A stretch of 64,000 nucleotides of DNA, taken from the NCBI GenBank assembly GCA_013215945.1, contig JABSOM010000005.1:124001-188000 (forward strand), given 5' to 3'. A program made the position numbers and the translations under genes. Below are positions 34,267-42,478 of this stretch, in pieces (within the stretch, counting starts at the first letter, position 1; every line of letters starts with the position of its first letter). Under the pieces are notes generated by a model. That model was not told the origin of the DNA. It was given only the letters and a program-made list of their open reading frames with translations, and searched no databases. The DNA is from Campylobacteraceae bacterium. Lineage in GTDB: Bacteria > Campylobacterota > Campylobacteria > Campylobacterales > Arcobacteraceae.

Positions 34267-34291
34267 AGGCAGATGGGGGTAGTATCTGCCT
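34267..34291 (-). terminator. Terminator of the zinc-ribbon gene
   Basis: AGGCAGAT and ATCTGCCT form an 8-bp stem with a 9-nt C-rich loop when read on the minus strand, followed by TTTTTTT. It lies 24 bases after the stop of the zinc-ribbon gene. Confidence 0.85.
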
Positions 34292-34314
34292 ATTCAATTT
34301 ACTTTAAAATATAC

Positions 34315-34725
34315 TTATACTGATCTTCTTGTCGCTTCTCTTTCTTTCCTGCCTAATGCGTATTTTATTCTGCTGTCTCTCACTTCTATATAATGAATTG
34401 TTTCTGTAATTTTTACATTGCAGCCTGAATAAGGCACTGATCCGCCTTCATAATTTATCATTGATTCATTTTTTTCAATTATTTTAAGTGGTTCAGTTGT
34501 TCCATTTAAGTAAACAGTATCTCCAACTTCTAAAGAATTGTATATGACACTAGTTAACTGTTGTAGAGTACTTTCTTGTGTATAGTCTTCTTTTCTTTTT
34601 TTAAATGCACTTGGAAGATAAATATATTCACAATTTGAACATTTGTAATCTCCTGTACTATGACCACTACCTACTTCCTTTCCTATGTTTTCAGAATCAC
34701 ATTTTGGACACATTCCTTTTGACAT
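34315..34725 (-). CDS. Zinc-ribbon protein of unknown function
   Basis: 136 residues. CPKCDSEN and later CSNCEYIY give two CxxC pairs (residues about 6-32), a zinc ribbon. The second half is a small beta-rich region (LEVGDTVYLNGTTEPLKIIE) and a basic C-terminus (GRKEREATRRSV). AGGAGAGAATATG is the start context. It could be a nucleic-acid or protein-binding adaptor; role unknown. Confidence 0.75.
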   Translation of the reverse strand: MSKGMCPKCDSENIGKEVGSGHSTGDYKCSNCEYIYLPSAFKKRKEDYTQESTLQQLTSVIYNSLEVGDTVYLNGTTEPLKIIEKNESMINYEGGSVPYSGCNVKITETIHYIEVRDSRIKYALGRKEREATRRSV

Positions 34726-34795
34726 ATTCTCTCCTAATTTATTATTTAATAATTATATTAACAGTAAACAAAGTTTTTGTTTGTCTTTGTTATGA

Positions 34796-35002
34796 TTAAT
34801 TACTGTTTAGGAAATCACATAATTCATCAAGTGTTCCATAATCTTTCTCAAGTACTGTAAAGCGGCTACCATCAGATACAGTAATTTCATATATATTGAT
34901 TTCATTGTTATTACTATCATAATATGAACTTGTATCAATAGAAGATATTTGGGTAGTATTTACAAGCTTTCTTTCACTACGTGTTTTTATCATCTTAAAC
35001 AT
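34796..35002 (-). CDS. Small hypothetical protein (68 aa)
   Basis: ATG at 35002 has AAAAAGGATTAGA upstream. The sequence is MFKMIKTRSERKLVNTTQIS followed by a beta-rich part with NIYEITVSDGSRFTVLEKDY. It looks like a small SH3/PH-like beta domain. No family recognised. Same direction as the zinc-ribbon gene 70 bases away. Confidence 0.6.
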   Translation of the reverse strand: MFKMIKTRSERKLVNTTQISSIDTSSYYDSNNNEINIYEITVSDGSRFTVLEKDYGTLDELCDFLNSN

Positions 35003-35194
35003 TCTAATCCTTTTTAAAGTTTAACAAAATTGTATCTAAATTTTATTAAAGTTTTATTCTTTCTCACTTTCATTTATTTTTCATTTAAAAATACTAACCT
35101 CAAATTTTTAAAAATTTGTAAATTCTTTTTTAAACTTCCCTCCATGTAAATATATTCTGAGAACAGAATATAAATAAACTAAAAGGAGATCAAA

Positions 35195-35260
35195 ATGAAA
35201 GAGTTTACAAAAATTATTATAAAGTTAATTATTAAAATTATTATCTATTCACTATCCTAA
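35195..35260 (+). CDS. 21-residue hydrophobic cationic peptide, possible type I toxin
   Basis: AAAAGGAGATCAAA stands before an ATG that opens MKEFTKIIIKLIIKIIIYSL and one more residue, then TAA. An Ile-rich helix with Lys every few residues and a near-perfect Shine-Dalgarno is typical of type I toxin peptides, but no antisense RNA was identified. It lies between decayed genes of the island. Confidence 0.4.
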   Translation: MKEFTKIIIKLIIKIIIYSLS

Positions 35261-35262
35261 AA

Positions 35263-35538
35263 TTACCCTCCAACCGCTTCTTCCAAAGCAACATCAATAC
35301 TCGCAGGGTCATCTAAAAACGTTTGTAATACTTCGCCTTTACCTTTGCACCAATTACTAGCTTGTCTTGCTGTCGCACCTCTATCTGTTAGTTCTTTAAT
35401 CATCTTATCTTTTGCTGTTGGTTCAGTTGGAATGGTAATCTTAACTGCTGTTGAATCTATGACAACAGGAGCACGTTTTGACAGCTCTACTTTTTCATTA
35501 AAAAACTTTCTTGGTAGCTCTTTAAAAACTTCTGTAAT
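35263..35538 (-). pseudogene. C-terminal fragment of a minus-strand gene
   Basis: The minus strand between a TGA near 35538 and the TAA at 35263 reads FITEVFKELPRKFFNEKVEL, then SKRAPVVIDSTAVKITIPTE, then DRGATARQASNWCKGKGEVL and ends DVALEEAVGG. There is no start or ribosome site at its beginning, so the 5' part is missing. The composition is clearly protein-like. The overlapping plus-strand reading (MHQLLACLAV...) is its shadow. Family not recognised. Confidence 0.5.
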
Positions 35539-36307
35539 AAATCAATTTTCTAATCAAGTTACAAAAGGAATAATAAATACGTTTGGAGTTACGAGTTTTG
35601 TTTCAATGAGAATTATTACAGTAAGTGTAGGTACTTTATTTGATGAATTGTTTGAAATGGCTGCTGGTTTAGATAATCACTTTGGCTTTGGTGGAGATTA
35701 TGCAGGAACTAATAAGGATGGTGTTGCAAGTGATAGAGAAAAAATAGGAATAGGGCAAGGAGCATGGGATACAATTAAAGAAATTGCTACCTTGGGACAA
35801 ATGAATACTTCAACATATAATGGAACTGAATTTAGAACAGTTGATTACGATGGGAATTATAATGGATGGAGCATTGATGGAAACTTAGGTGCTACGTATA
35901 CAGAAGCTTGGGATTTTGAAGGTAGATGTGGATTACCTGATTATTCATATGACGATTACACTTCTGATTATGGTGGAGATTTAAACTGGGAAAGTCCTTC
36001 AGAAGAAGCACAATTTGAAGAAGAATACAGAGAGCTTGATGAAGAGATACTTGAAGAAATAATAGGTATTACAAGAGATAGTTTTGGCGGTGTGTCTTAC
36101 AATGGCCATTATTATGGAAAAGGTTCATATTCTAAGGAACAAGCTGCACATGATGAAATGGTTGATGATGCATTAAAAGACTATGAAGACAGTGGAGGAG
36201 ATGCAGCACATAACAATAATAATGATGATTGGGATGGTGATGGAGATAGTAATAATGGTGTAAATGATGGCTCAGATAGAATGAATGATGATGAAGAGGA
36301 AGGGTAA
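35539..36307 (+). pseudogene. 5'-truncated gene, acidic Gly/Asp/Asn-rich C-terminus
   Basis: The plus-strand frame is open from before this point, but protein-like sequence starts around NQFSNQVTKGIINTFGVTSF. There is a hydrophobic helix (MRIITVSVGTLFDELFEMAA), then DNHFGFGGDYAGTNKDGVAS and a long acidic, Tyr-rich tail with a DWDGDGDSNNGVNDGSD end. The first part of the frame is antisense to the 35263 fragment, so the native start is gone. Two truncated 3' halves meet tail to tail at about 35539. The native protein may have been a surface or effector protein; unknown. Confidence 0.5.
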
Positions 36308-36406
36308 ATTAACAATGAACGTAATTAAAAGATAAAATAACTTTTTCCTAAGTTTCTTTTCTATAATATAGAGTCAAGAATGATGAAACTTTTTAAAAGG
36401 CATTAA

Positions 36407-37426
36407 ATGGCAGAACCGATATTTGAATTTATAGATAATATACTTGGTCAAGAAAGGTGTAAATTTAAAGGAACAGTGTATAAAATTATTCGAGAAGAAT
36501 TCACTGATAATCGATTTATAAGATATGGTAATCAAAAGTATGCTCTAATAGATAATAAAAAACAAATAGAAAGTAGAATTAAAACTGCTAAATTGAGTCT
36601 TAATTTTCAGAATTGTATTTTTACAGAATATGCAGATTTTGGATTTCAATTATTTTCAAAACATGTAAACTTCATAGGCGCAACATTTACGAAGAATGCA
36701 GATTTTAGGAAAACAGTTTTTGAAGAAGATGCAAGTTTTAGGTTTGCAACATTTATGAAAGACGCTTATTTTAGAGACTCGGTATTTGAAAAAGAGGCAT
36801 ATTTTGATTCCACTATATTTCTACAAGAAACATATTTTGGTCATGCAGATTTTTTTAACTATACATCTTTTAAAGGTGCAATAATAAACACTTTTAATCT
36901 TTCGAACCTAATTACACACGAAAAATTTAGGCTTGATTTATCTTTCTCACAAATTGGGATGATGTATTATCAAAATACAAACTTTAAAAAAACAGATACA
37001 AAAGAAACTTTTCTAATTTTAAAACAAGCTGCATTAAAACAACATGATCAAATAAATGCATTAGATTTTTATAAAAAAGAAATGCAAGCACATAAAGATA
37101 GTTTGGAGTGGTGTAGTAGAGATTGTTTGGATAAGTTAGTTCTTAGTTTTGAACGACTGTCTAGTAACTATGGAACAAATGGAATTATATCAATACTGTG
37201 GGTTTTTGCAATAACCTTTTTATTTTCAGGATTGATGGTTGGGACATACTCATTGGAAGTTTTTCTGCACATAATTAATCCTCTTACTAAGTTTAATGAT
37301 ATTGCAGATACCCTCGTATGTAATACAACATTAAATCATACACTATTCATATTTCACAAACTATCTCTGGCTGTTTTAATCTACGAAACAATCAAATCTT
37401 TTAGAAAGTTTTCAAGAAAATTATAG
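36407..37426 (+). CDS. Pentapeptide-repeat membrane protein
   Basis: 339 residues. Between about residues 60 and 155 the A(D/N/S)F-type pentapeptide repeat runs through TKNADFRKTVFEEDASFRFA, then DAYFRDSVFEKEAYFDSTIF and further, which folds as a right-handed quadrilateral helix. The C-terminal part has two hydrophobic helices (GIISILWVFAITFLFSGLMV and a later HTLFIFHKLSLAVLIYETI). The ATG follows AAAAGGCATTAA. Such proteins occur in islands and sometimes in defence contexts; a channel-like effector is possible but not shown. Confidence 0.8.
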   Translation: MAEPIFEFIDNILGQERCKFKGTVYKIIREEFTDNRFIRYGNQKYALIDNKKQIESRIKTAKLSLNFQNCIFTEYADFGFQLFSKHVNFIGATFTKNADFRKTVFEEDASFRFATFMKDAYFRDSVFEKEAYFDSTIFLQETYFGHADFFNYTSFKGAIINTFNLSNLITHEKFRLDLSFSQIGMMYYQNTNFKKTDTKETFLILKQAALKQHDQINALDFYKKEMQAHKDSLEWCSRDCLDKLVLSFERLSSNYGTNGIISILWVFAITFLFSGLMVGTYSLEVFLHIINPLTKFNDIADTLVCNTTLNHTLFIFHKLSLAVLIYETIKSFRKFSRKL

Positions 37427-37469
37427 TCATAAAGCATGGATACTTATATTATCATTCATTTGATTGCGG

Positions 37470-38546
37470 TTATACAAGATTATTTTGAATAAGATATTCC
37501 TTTCCTTTGTACTCTAATGAATAAAGGTAATCTAATTGGTCATTGTAATGGCGACTAAGAAAATTATTTTTCACTAAAGTATCAATATAGAATTCAGTTT
37601 TAAAATGACTTTCTTTTATGATATTTTTAATATATTCCAGTTCTGATGGTGTTTGATTATAAGAATAAGTTAATAGTATTTTTTGTTCAATTTCATGAAT
37701 GAAGTTATTATCTTTTTCTTCTTTAATCTCTACTTTTTTAACTACAGTTTTTTCTAAAGCTTTATTCATTTCGTTTAACATATCTTGGTAGCTAATTCTA
37801 GGTGTCTTTGAAACATCTAGGTGTTTTGCTATACCTTTAAAAAGTTTTTCCAAAGATTCTTTTCTATCTAAATTAATTCCTTGAAAAGATGATACAGGTG
37901 AAGGAAGGGAGCTTTTTGTCATGCCATTGTAGCAAATTGGGATAATAGGTATTTGTTTCGTCCATGCACAGCCAATTTCGAAGTTTATCCATGGTCTTGG
38001 CATCGATGATTGACTACAAAGAACTATAAATACTATAGATTCATTTAATGCATTATTTATTTGTGTTAACCATTTTGACCCTACCGGAATATCTTCATTA
38101 TCATTACTCACAAATACACTGAATTGTCCTGTGAAAGTACTTTCAATCCAGTCTTTTAAAACTAATGCTACTTCTTTTTCTTCTGTAATATGACTGATAA
38201 ATATATTTTTAATTTTATGCTCTCTTGTTGTATCTGGTTCCCAAAATTCGTTAATTTCTTCAAGATATGACTCTAGTAATATTTTTGCTTTTTTTACACC
38301 TAAAATGTATGTGGCAACGGATAATGAAGAATTATCGCTTATTAGAGAGATAGTTTCTGGATGATAAATTATATTTTTAAATTTAGTCGTGTACTCTGCA
38401 TCGTCAAAAATATGAAAAATAGTTTTTTCTGTATTAACTTTCCAGTTAGAAAACTCAAAGTTATCTCCATTATAAATATAATCTGGAAGCTTTGTTAACT
38501 CATAAATCTTTTTTTTTAATTTTTTAATTGCGTCTTGTTTAATCAT
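37470..38546 (-). CDS. TIR-domain protein with C-terminal winged-helix-like region
   Basis: 358 residues. Residues about 113-235 form a TIR domain: IKNIFISHITEEKEVALVLK, FVSNDNEDIPVGSKW, and SMPRPWINFEIGCAW with Glu190 in the place of the catalytic Glu of NAD-cleaving TIRs. The N-terminal 110 residues are helical and unrecognised. The last 80 residues (EYIKNIIKESHFKTEFYIDT, then YSLEYKGKEYLIQ) look like a winged helix. It follows the membrane gene by 2 bases, so they form one operon. Bacterial TIR proteins often act as NAD-depleting anti-phage effectors; that role is inferred. Confidence 0.82.
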   Translation of the reverse strand: MIKQDAIKKLKKKIYELTKLPDYIYNGDNFEFSNWKVNTEKTIFHIFDDAEYTTKFKNIIYHPETISLISDNSSLSVATYILGVKKAKILLESYLEEINEFWEPDTTREHKIKNIFISHITEEKEVALVLKDWIESTFTGQFSVFVSNDNEDIPVGSKWLTQINNALNESIVFIVLCSQSSMPRPWINFEIGCAWTKQIPIIPICYNGMTKSSLPSPVSSFQGINLDRKESLEKLFKGIAKHLDVSKTPRISYQDMLNEMNKALEKTVVKKVEIKEEKDNNFIHEIEQKILLTYSYNQTPSELEYIKNIIKESHFKTEFYIDTLVKNNFLSRHYNDQLDYLYSLEYKGKEYLIQNNLV

Positions 38547-38548
38547 AT

Positions 38549-39628
38549 TTATTTACCGTTATTCTTAAATAGATTAGGAACAGCCTTAATAATGCTTTTA
38601 ACACTTTCGGACTCTGATTTTGCACGTTCAAGTTCTACAGTTGTTTCTCCTTTTTTCATTATGAAGTTTCTTTCCGTTGCTAACAAACTTTCAAGGGCTA
38701 TTTTCAATATTTTTTTATTATCTTGAATTAAAGCTATTTCTACTGCAATTAGTTTGGACTCTATATTCGTAAGTTCATTTTGAAAATATTTCATTTCACT
38801 TAGACCTTCTCTATACAATCTAAGAAAAAAATATGCAAATAATTCGATAAATAAAACAAGTGAAAATGTAGGAATAAGGCTTATAACATTATCTGTTGTT
38901 AAAAATTTATTTGTTACGTTTATCGTTAATTTTGTAGGTACAACTTTGATATTTGTTTTTTCAATTGACTGTCTAATAAGTTCTGCTGGAATATTATTTT
39001 TAAGATTGACAATTGAATCAGAAAGTATTCCTACTCCTAAAAGTGTAATGGAAACTCCGATAAGTAAATTATACATGGAACGTTTATTAATTAATGTTAT
39101 TTCTGATTTTAATCGATCTGTCATTGAGTCAAATGAATCTTTAAAATATTTTTTTTCTAACTCACTACCAATTTTTTTTTCTAATAAATAAGACTCTTGT
39201 TTAAAGATATTACTGACAGTTACTTCTGTTAGTGAAGCAACTACTCTATCTTTAATTTCTTTTTTTTCATTTTCAGATATTTCCTTATCTGTATTGAAAT
39301 ATTTAATTTTGTCATATATCTGTTTTAATTCATCTTTGATACTATCTTTGTATTTATCATTTATATTTGTATCCACTGTTTTGGTCTTTTCTTCCTCTCT
39401 CAAAAAAGCATAAGAAAAGAACATAAATGATAAGAATACAGTTGATGTTAAAAGAAGAACATAAGTACTCTCAGAGAATGTGTAGATACTATAACGGGTA
39501 AGATAATAATCAATAAACAAAATTATCCCGGCTGATAGTCCAAAAACAAAAGAAAAATAATAGAGAACTCTAGTTTTTTTACTTAATATATTAATATTTA
39601 TCTTCTTCGAAGTAGTTGTGAAACTCAT
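38549..39628 (-). CDS. Four-helix membrane protein paired with the TIR gene
   Basis: 359 residues. Helices lie at about 21-40, 55-75, 184-205 and 247-270. Between helices 2 and 3 is a long charged cytoplasmic coiled region (KDELKQIYDKIKYFNTDKEI), and after helix 4 another (NELTNIESKLIAVEIALIQ). No family recognised. With only 2 bases to the TIR gene, it is likely the sensor or membrane anchor of a two-gene system. The ATG follows AAAAGGTGTTAAAAC. Confidence 0.72.
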   Translation of the reverse strand: MSFTTTSKKININILSKKTRVLYYFSFVFGLSAGIILFIDYYLTRYSIYTFSESTYVLLLTSTVFLSFMFFSYAFLREEEKTKTVDTNINDKYKDSIKDELKQIYDKIKYFNTDKEISENEKKEIKDRVVASLTEVTVSNIFKQESYLLEKKIGSELEKKYFKDSFDSMTDRLKSEITLINKRSMYNLLIGVSITLLGVGILSDSIVNLKNNIPAELIRQSIEKTNIKVVPTKLTINVTNKFLTTDNVISLIPTFSLVLFIELFAYFFLRLYREGLSEMKYFQNELTNIESKLIAVEIALIQDNKKILKIALESLLATERNFIMKKGETTVELERAKSESESVKSIIKAVPNLFKNNGK

Positions 39629-39699
39629 GTTTTAACACCTTTTAAATAATTATTCATTTTTTTATTTCATAAAATAGCAACATTATATACAAATAATAA

Positions 39700-39836
39700 T
39701 TATTCTTTCTTCAAATCAGCCAAGTAATTCTGAATATCATACAAAGCCAAAGCAACAGCACTTTTAAACCCTTTTCATCTTGGATTAGCCCCATTAATAT
39801 TATTCCTTTGAACTTTCACATAATCATTAAAAATAA
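39700..39836 (-). pseudogene. Decayed C-terminal fragment, copy 1
   Basis: The minus strand reads YVKVQRNNINGANPR, an in-frame TGA, then KGFKSAVALALYDIQNYLAD and LKKE before a TAA at 39700. The same C-terminus occurs intact at 41307-41548 (VQRNNINGTNPRQEGFKSG). The internal stop and missing N-terminus show decay. No family recognised. Confidence 0.55.
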
Positions 39837-39954
39837 TCTAATTATTCTTTTAAGTCACAATTAAGTGTATTTTAAAAATTAATAGATGCTTTTATCATTT
39901 ATTAATGAAATAACAACTATCATTAATTAGAAACTATACTTTAAAGGATTTATC

Positions 39955-41058
39955 ATGTTACGAGTACAAAACCTTACTATTATGTCCGCAATCGTCCTGC
40001 TAGTATCAGGATGTGGGAACACGGCAAAAATATTAGTCCCAAGTAATTCTGCAAAAGTTTTAACCTTTGATGGAAGTAAACAAGTAGCTTTAGGTTTTGA
40101 AACAACATCATTTAGTAAAACAGATGATACGATAATAGAAAAGAAAGTTTTTTATTGCTTGGGTAAGAGCCCTGAAATAGTCAAAAACAAAGCAAAAGAG
40201 GCAAAACTAATTGGAGAAATTTTAAAAAAAGGTTCTTTAACTTTATCTGGAGCTTCTTCGGAGGGGAGCGCTTCTGTTGCTTTTAGAACACAAACTCTGG
40301 AGCTATTAAGAGATCAAAGTCTTATGAATTGTATTAGTTATGGAGCAGGTGGGTTATCTAAATTTGGTTTCGAAGCACTAAATAGAAAAGTATATAATGT
40401 TATTCCTCTTTTGGCTGCGATTGATGGCTTAACAGGAAGTATAACTAGTGCACCAGTCTCTCTAGTCTCTTCCTCTAATGTAGGTTCTGCAGAACAATTA
40501 GCGAAAGTTTCAACTCTTATTGTCGATGAAACAAAAGAAGTAAATAAAATAAAAGACACAATTAATAACCTTTCAAAAGAAATTGAAACATTAAAAGAAA
40601 ACTTGGATACAAAACATGATCCTGCAGATATAAAATCTATAATGAATAAAAAAGTAGAAAAAAGAGAAAAAACGGAAATTATAAAGTATTCTGAATATTT
40701 AGCTGATAAAAAACCATACGATGTAAAGTTAAAAGAACTAAGTAGGTTAAATGAAATTTTAACACTAAGAGAAGAAACACTCAATGACATTAAGGAATCA
40801 AGAAAATCAATTAAGGCAACAGGGGCCACATCAACAAGTAGTAACTTTGGCACATTTCTAAATACAAGAGTTTCAGACGAGACAATTAAAGAGGTATCCG
40901 GTGATATTGTTAGAATGCTTAGATCATATTACCAATTAGGAAGCTTGAGTGATACTTGTGCAATGATAGTTGTTGAAAAAGGAAATGAAGTACCTGCAGA
41001 GGGATCTATGCTAAGTTTATGTATTAGTAAATATAACAATGGAATGAAAGCTAGATAA
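39955..41058 (+). CDS. Putative lipoprotein with coiled coil
   Basis: 367 residues. The signal ends with the lipobox LLVSGCGN, so the mature protein begins at Cys20 or nearby and is lipid-anchored. A beta-rich region with VALGFETTSFSK and VFYCLGKSPEIV is followed by a coiled coil (EVNKIKDTINNLSKEIETLK), then SYYQLGSLSDTCAMIVVEKG. AAAGGATTTATC precedes the ATG. Unknown function; it lies between the two copies of a decayed gene fragment, so it may have been captured with them. Confidence 0.78.
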   Translation: MLRVQNLTIMSAIVLLVSGCGNTAKILVPSNSAKVLTFDGSKQVALGFETTSFSKTDDTIIEKKVFYCLGKSPEIVKNKAKEAKLIGEILKKGSLTLSGASSEGSASVAFRTQTLELLRDQSLMNCISYGAGGLSKFGFEALNRKVYNVIPLLAAIDGLTGSITSAPVSLVSSSNVGSAEQLAKVSTLIVDETKEVNKIKDTINNLSKEIETLKENLDTKHDPADIKSIMNKKVEKREKTEIIKYSEYLADKKPYDVKLKELSRLNEILTLREETLNDIKESRKSIKATGATSTSSNFGTFLNTRVSDETIKEVSGDIVRMLRSYYQLGSLSDTCAMIVVEKGNEVPAEGSMLSLCISKYNNGMKAR

Positions 41059-41098
41059 AGTAAAAAATTGAATAGATATTTAAAAAAGGATGTTCTGA

Positions 41099-41318
41099 AT
41101 GCCATATGAAAATATAATTGAAGTAAAGAATAGAAAATACAAAATTTTAGCATATGATAATAAAAAAATGATGTTACGGTGTGTGATGTACAATAAACAT
41201 TAATTGTCAATATGGACATCATAAAAGTATTATAGAAATATTTCCATTTAAGATTATTAAAGAGGGGAAATTGATTCAAGGGATAATGGATGAATATCCA
41301 GAATACTTAGTTATGTAA
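41099..41318 (+). pseudogene. Small broken gene
   Basis: ATG 41099 (AAAAAAGGATGTTCTGA before it) opens MPYENIIEVKNRKYKILAYD and stops after 34 codons at 41203. In a second frame protein-like text continues, CQYGHHKSIIEIFPFKIIKE then GKLIQGIMDEYPEYLVM to the TAA at 41318. This suggests a frameshift in a gene of about 70 codons. Family not recognised. Confidence 0.4.
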
Positions 41319-41548
41319 ATCAGCCAAGTAGTTCTGAATATCATACAAAGCCAAAGCAAGACCACTTTTAAAACCTTCTTGTCTTGGATTCGTCCCATTA
41401 ATATTATTTCTTTGAACTTTTACATGATTATAAAGTGAAACAGAATTTAAATGCTCTTTGTGCGATATTAAATAGTTACACATTTTTTTCCCAAATAAGT
41501 AGCCTTTATATTTTCCTCTGTAAATTCCGGGGACACAATACCAAATTA
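41307..41548 (-). pseudogene. Small gene split by the inverted-repeat element, 3' part
   Basis: The minus strand reads IWYCVPGIYRGKYKGYLFGK, then KMCNYLISHKEHLNSVSLYN, then HVKVQRNNINGTNPRQEGFK and ends NYLADLHN with TAA at 41307. The start Met is missing here. An ATG at 42239 on the same strand opens MTTIIWYCAPGI, so the gene seems cut by the element at 41550-42202, with the IWYCxPGI segment present on both sides. The intact product would be about 83 residues. Family not recognised. Confidence 0.5.
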
Positions 41549-41549
41549 T
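41522..41549. repeat. 28-bp direct repeat, left copy
   Basis: AAATTCC-GGGG-ACACAATACC-AAATTAT here matches 42203-42230 at 26 of 28 positions in the same orientation. The two copies bracket the inverted-repeat element. It could be a target duplication, or a repeat of the widespread ATTCCGGGGACA type seen near REP-associated transposases; I cannot tell which. Confidence 0.55.
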
Positions 41550-41555
41550 TTTATA

Positions 41556-42120
41556 TTTAAGAGCTCATACAAAGTAACCTTTGCGCTTTTTTCTTTTTCT
41601 TAATTGTCAGAAAAAGAAACAAAAAGAAGCAACTGACGAAATGATAAAGCCCTTCGGGTGCCTAAATATTTTTATTGTTTAACTAGGCTGTGGAACCTAC
41701 TAAAATGTGCTAAAGAGCACATTTCTTTACGCTCGATTAGTCCTCGCCTTTTTCCGTTAAAAAATAAAAAGATTTAGCTTTCTCAAAGTCAGGGGAAGAG
41801 CCTTCTGAATGATTATTTTACTTATGACCACTTCTTTATACTTCTAGCTTTTAAAAAAAATCAATTATTTAGAAAAATGTGGAGCGTGGTTCTGACTTTG
41901 TTGAAGCCGAGCGTTTATTTTTTGTTTCGAAACAGCCTGAGGACTGCTTGACCGTAAAAAAGGTACTTTAATGCACGTTTTAGGGAGTTCCACAAGGCAG
42001 AAACACAAAATAATAAGTGAGGGAAGCTCCGCCTTCAACAACTGTCAGTTGCTTTCTTGTTTCTTCTTTTCAAGAAAAGAAGAAAAAAAACGAATGCGAT
42101 AGCTTTCACGAGCTCTTAAA
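41556..42120. repeat. Roughly 565-bp long imperfect inverted-repeat element
   Basis: The ends TTTAAGAGCTC (41556-41566) and GAGCTCTTAAA (42110-42120) are perfect inverted copies. Further in, GCAACTGAC (41629) answers GTCAGTTGC (42044), TGTGGAAC (41689) answers GTTCCACA (41987), and AGTCCTC (41739) answers GAGGACT (41939). The offsets from each end grow in step (73/68, 133/126, 183/175). So each half is a diverged mirror copy of about 250 bases, and the whole can fold as one long hairpin. No transposase is encoded. A MITE-like or RNA-based repeat is likely. CAAATTATT flanks both ends (41542 and 42123), a possible 9-bp duplication. Confidence 0.65.
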
Positions 42121-42202
42121 ATCAAATTATTAAGAAATAATCTGTATTATGCTTTAATCATAGTTTAAATACAATTAAATATATTTAAAGGAAAAAGAAT
42201 TG

Positions 42203-42239
42203 AAATTCCAGGGGCACAATACCAAATTATAGTAGTCAT
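42203..42239 (-). pseudogene. 5' part of the split small gene, with right 28-bp repeat copy
   Basis: On the minus strand ATG 42239 opens MTTIIWYCAPGI and the frame then runs into the inverted-repeat element (SILFPLNIFNCI, stop). The repeat copy 42203-42230 lies inside it. Together with 41307-41548 this looks like one gene interrupted near codon 12. Confidence 0.4.
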
Positions 42240-42453
42240 TTGAAAATTTATATTGCACTAGTTACTTGAAGTTACAATTTATTCCTTTAAATTTAATGCT
42301 CTTATTTGTCTTTTAATTTGGCAGTATTTTTTTAAATCTTCCAATTCTCTTTTATATAAAGTAATCATTTTTTATTTTAGGAGAATTATTTTAAGTAGGG
42401 TGATTGTCTTTCATTTTGTTATGATGTTTTGATAGTTAATTGAATATTTAATA

Positions 42454-42478
42454 AGGTGTGTCAATTTTTGACACACTT
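42454..42478. repeat. GTGTGTCAA inverted repeat with attachment-site-like match
   Basis: GTGTGTCAA, TTT, TTGACACAC (42457-42477) is a perfect 9-bp inverted repeat. AGGTGTGTCAATTTT within it matches 30350-30364 at 14 of 15 positions. It could be the right attachment site, or simply a terminator at the island edge. Confidence 0.4.

Noticed and set aside
35345-35538. Plus-strand frame opening MHQLLACLAVAPLSVS
   Set aside because: This part is antisense to a clear minus-strand protein fragment; only the sequence after about 35539 looks coding on the plus strand.
40338-40853. 171-codon minus-strand frame
   Set aside because: Mirror of the Lys/Glu-rich lipoprotein coding region; no ribosome site.
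41522-42230. REP sequences of a RAYT transposase
   Set aside because: The ATTCCGGGGACA text recalls such REPs, but both copies also encode IWYCxPGI in frame with a protein, and no RAYT gene is in the window; left open.
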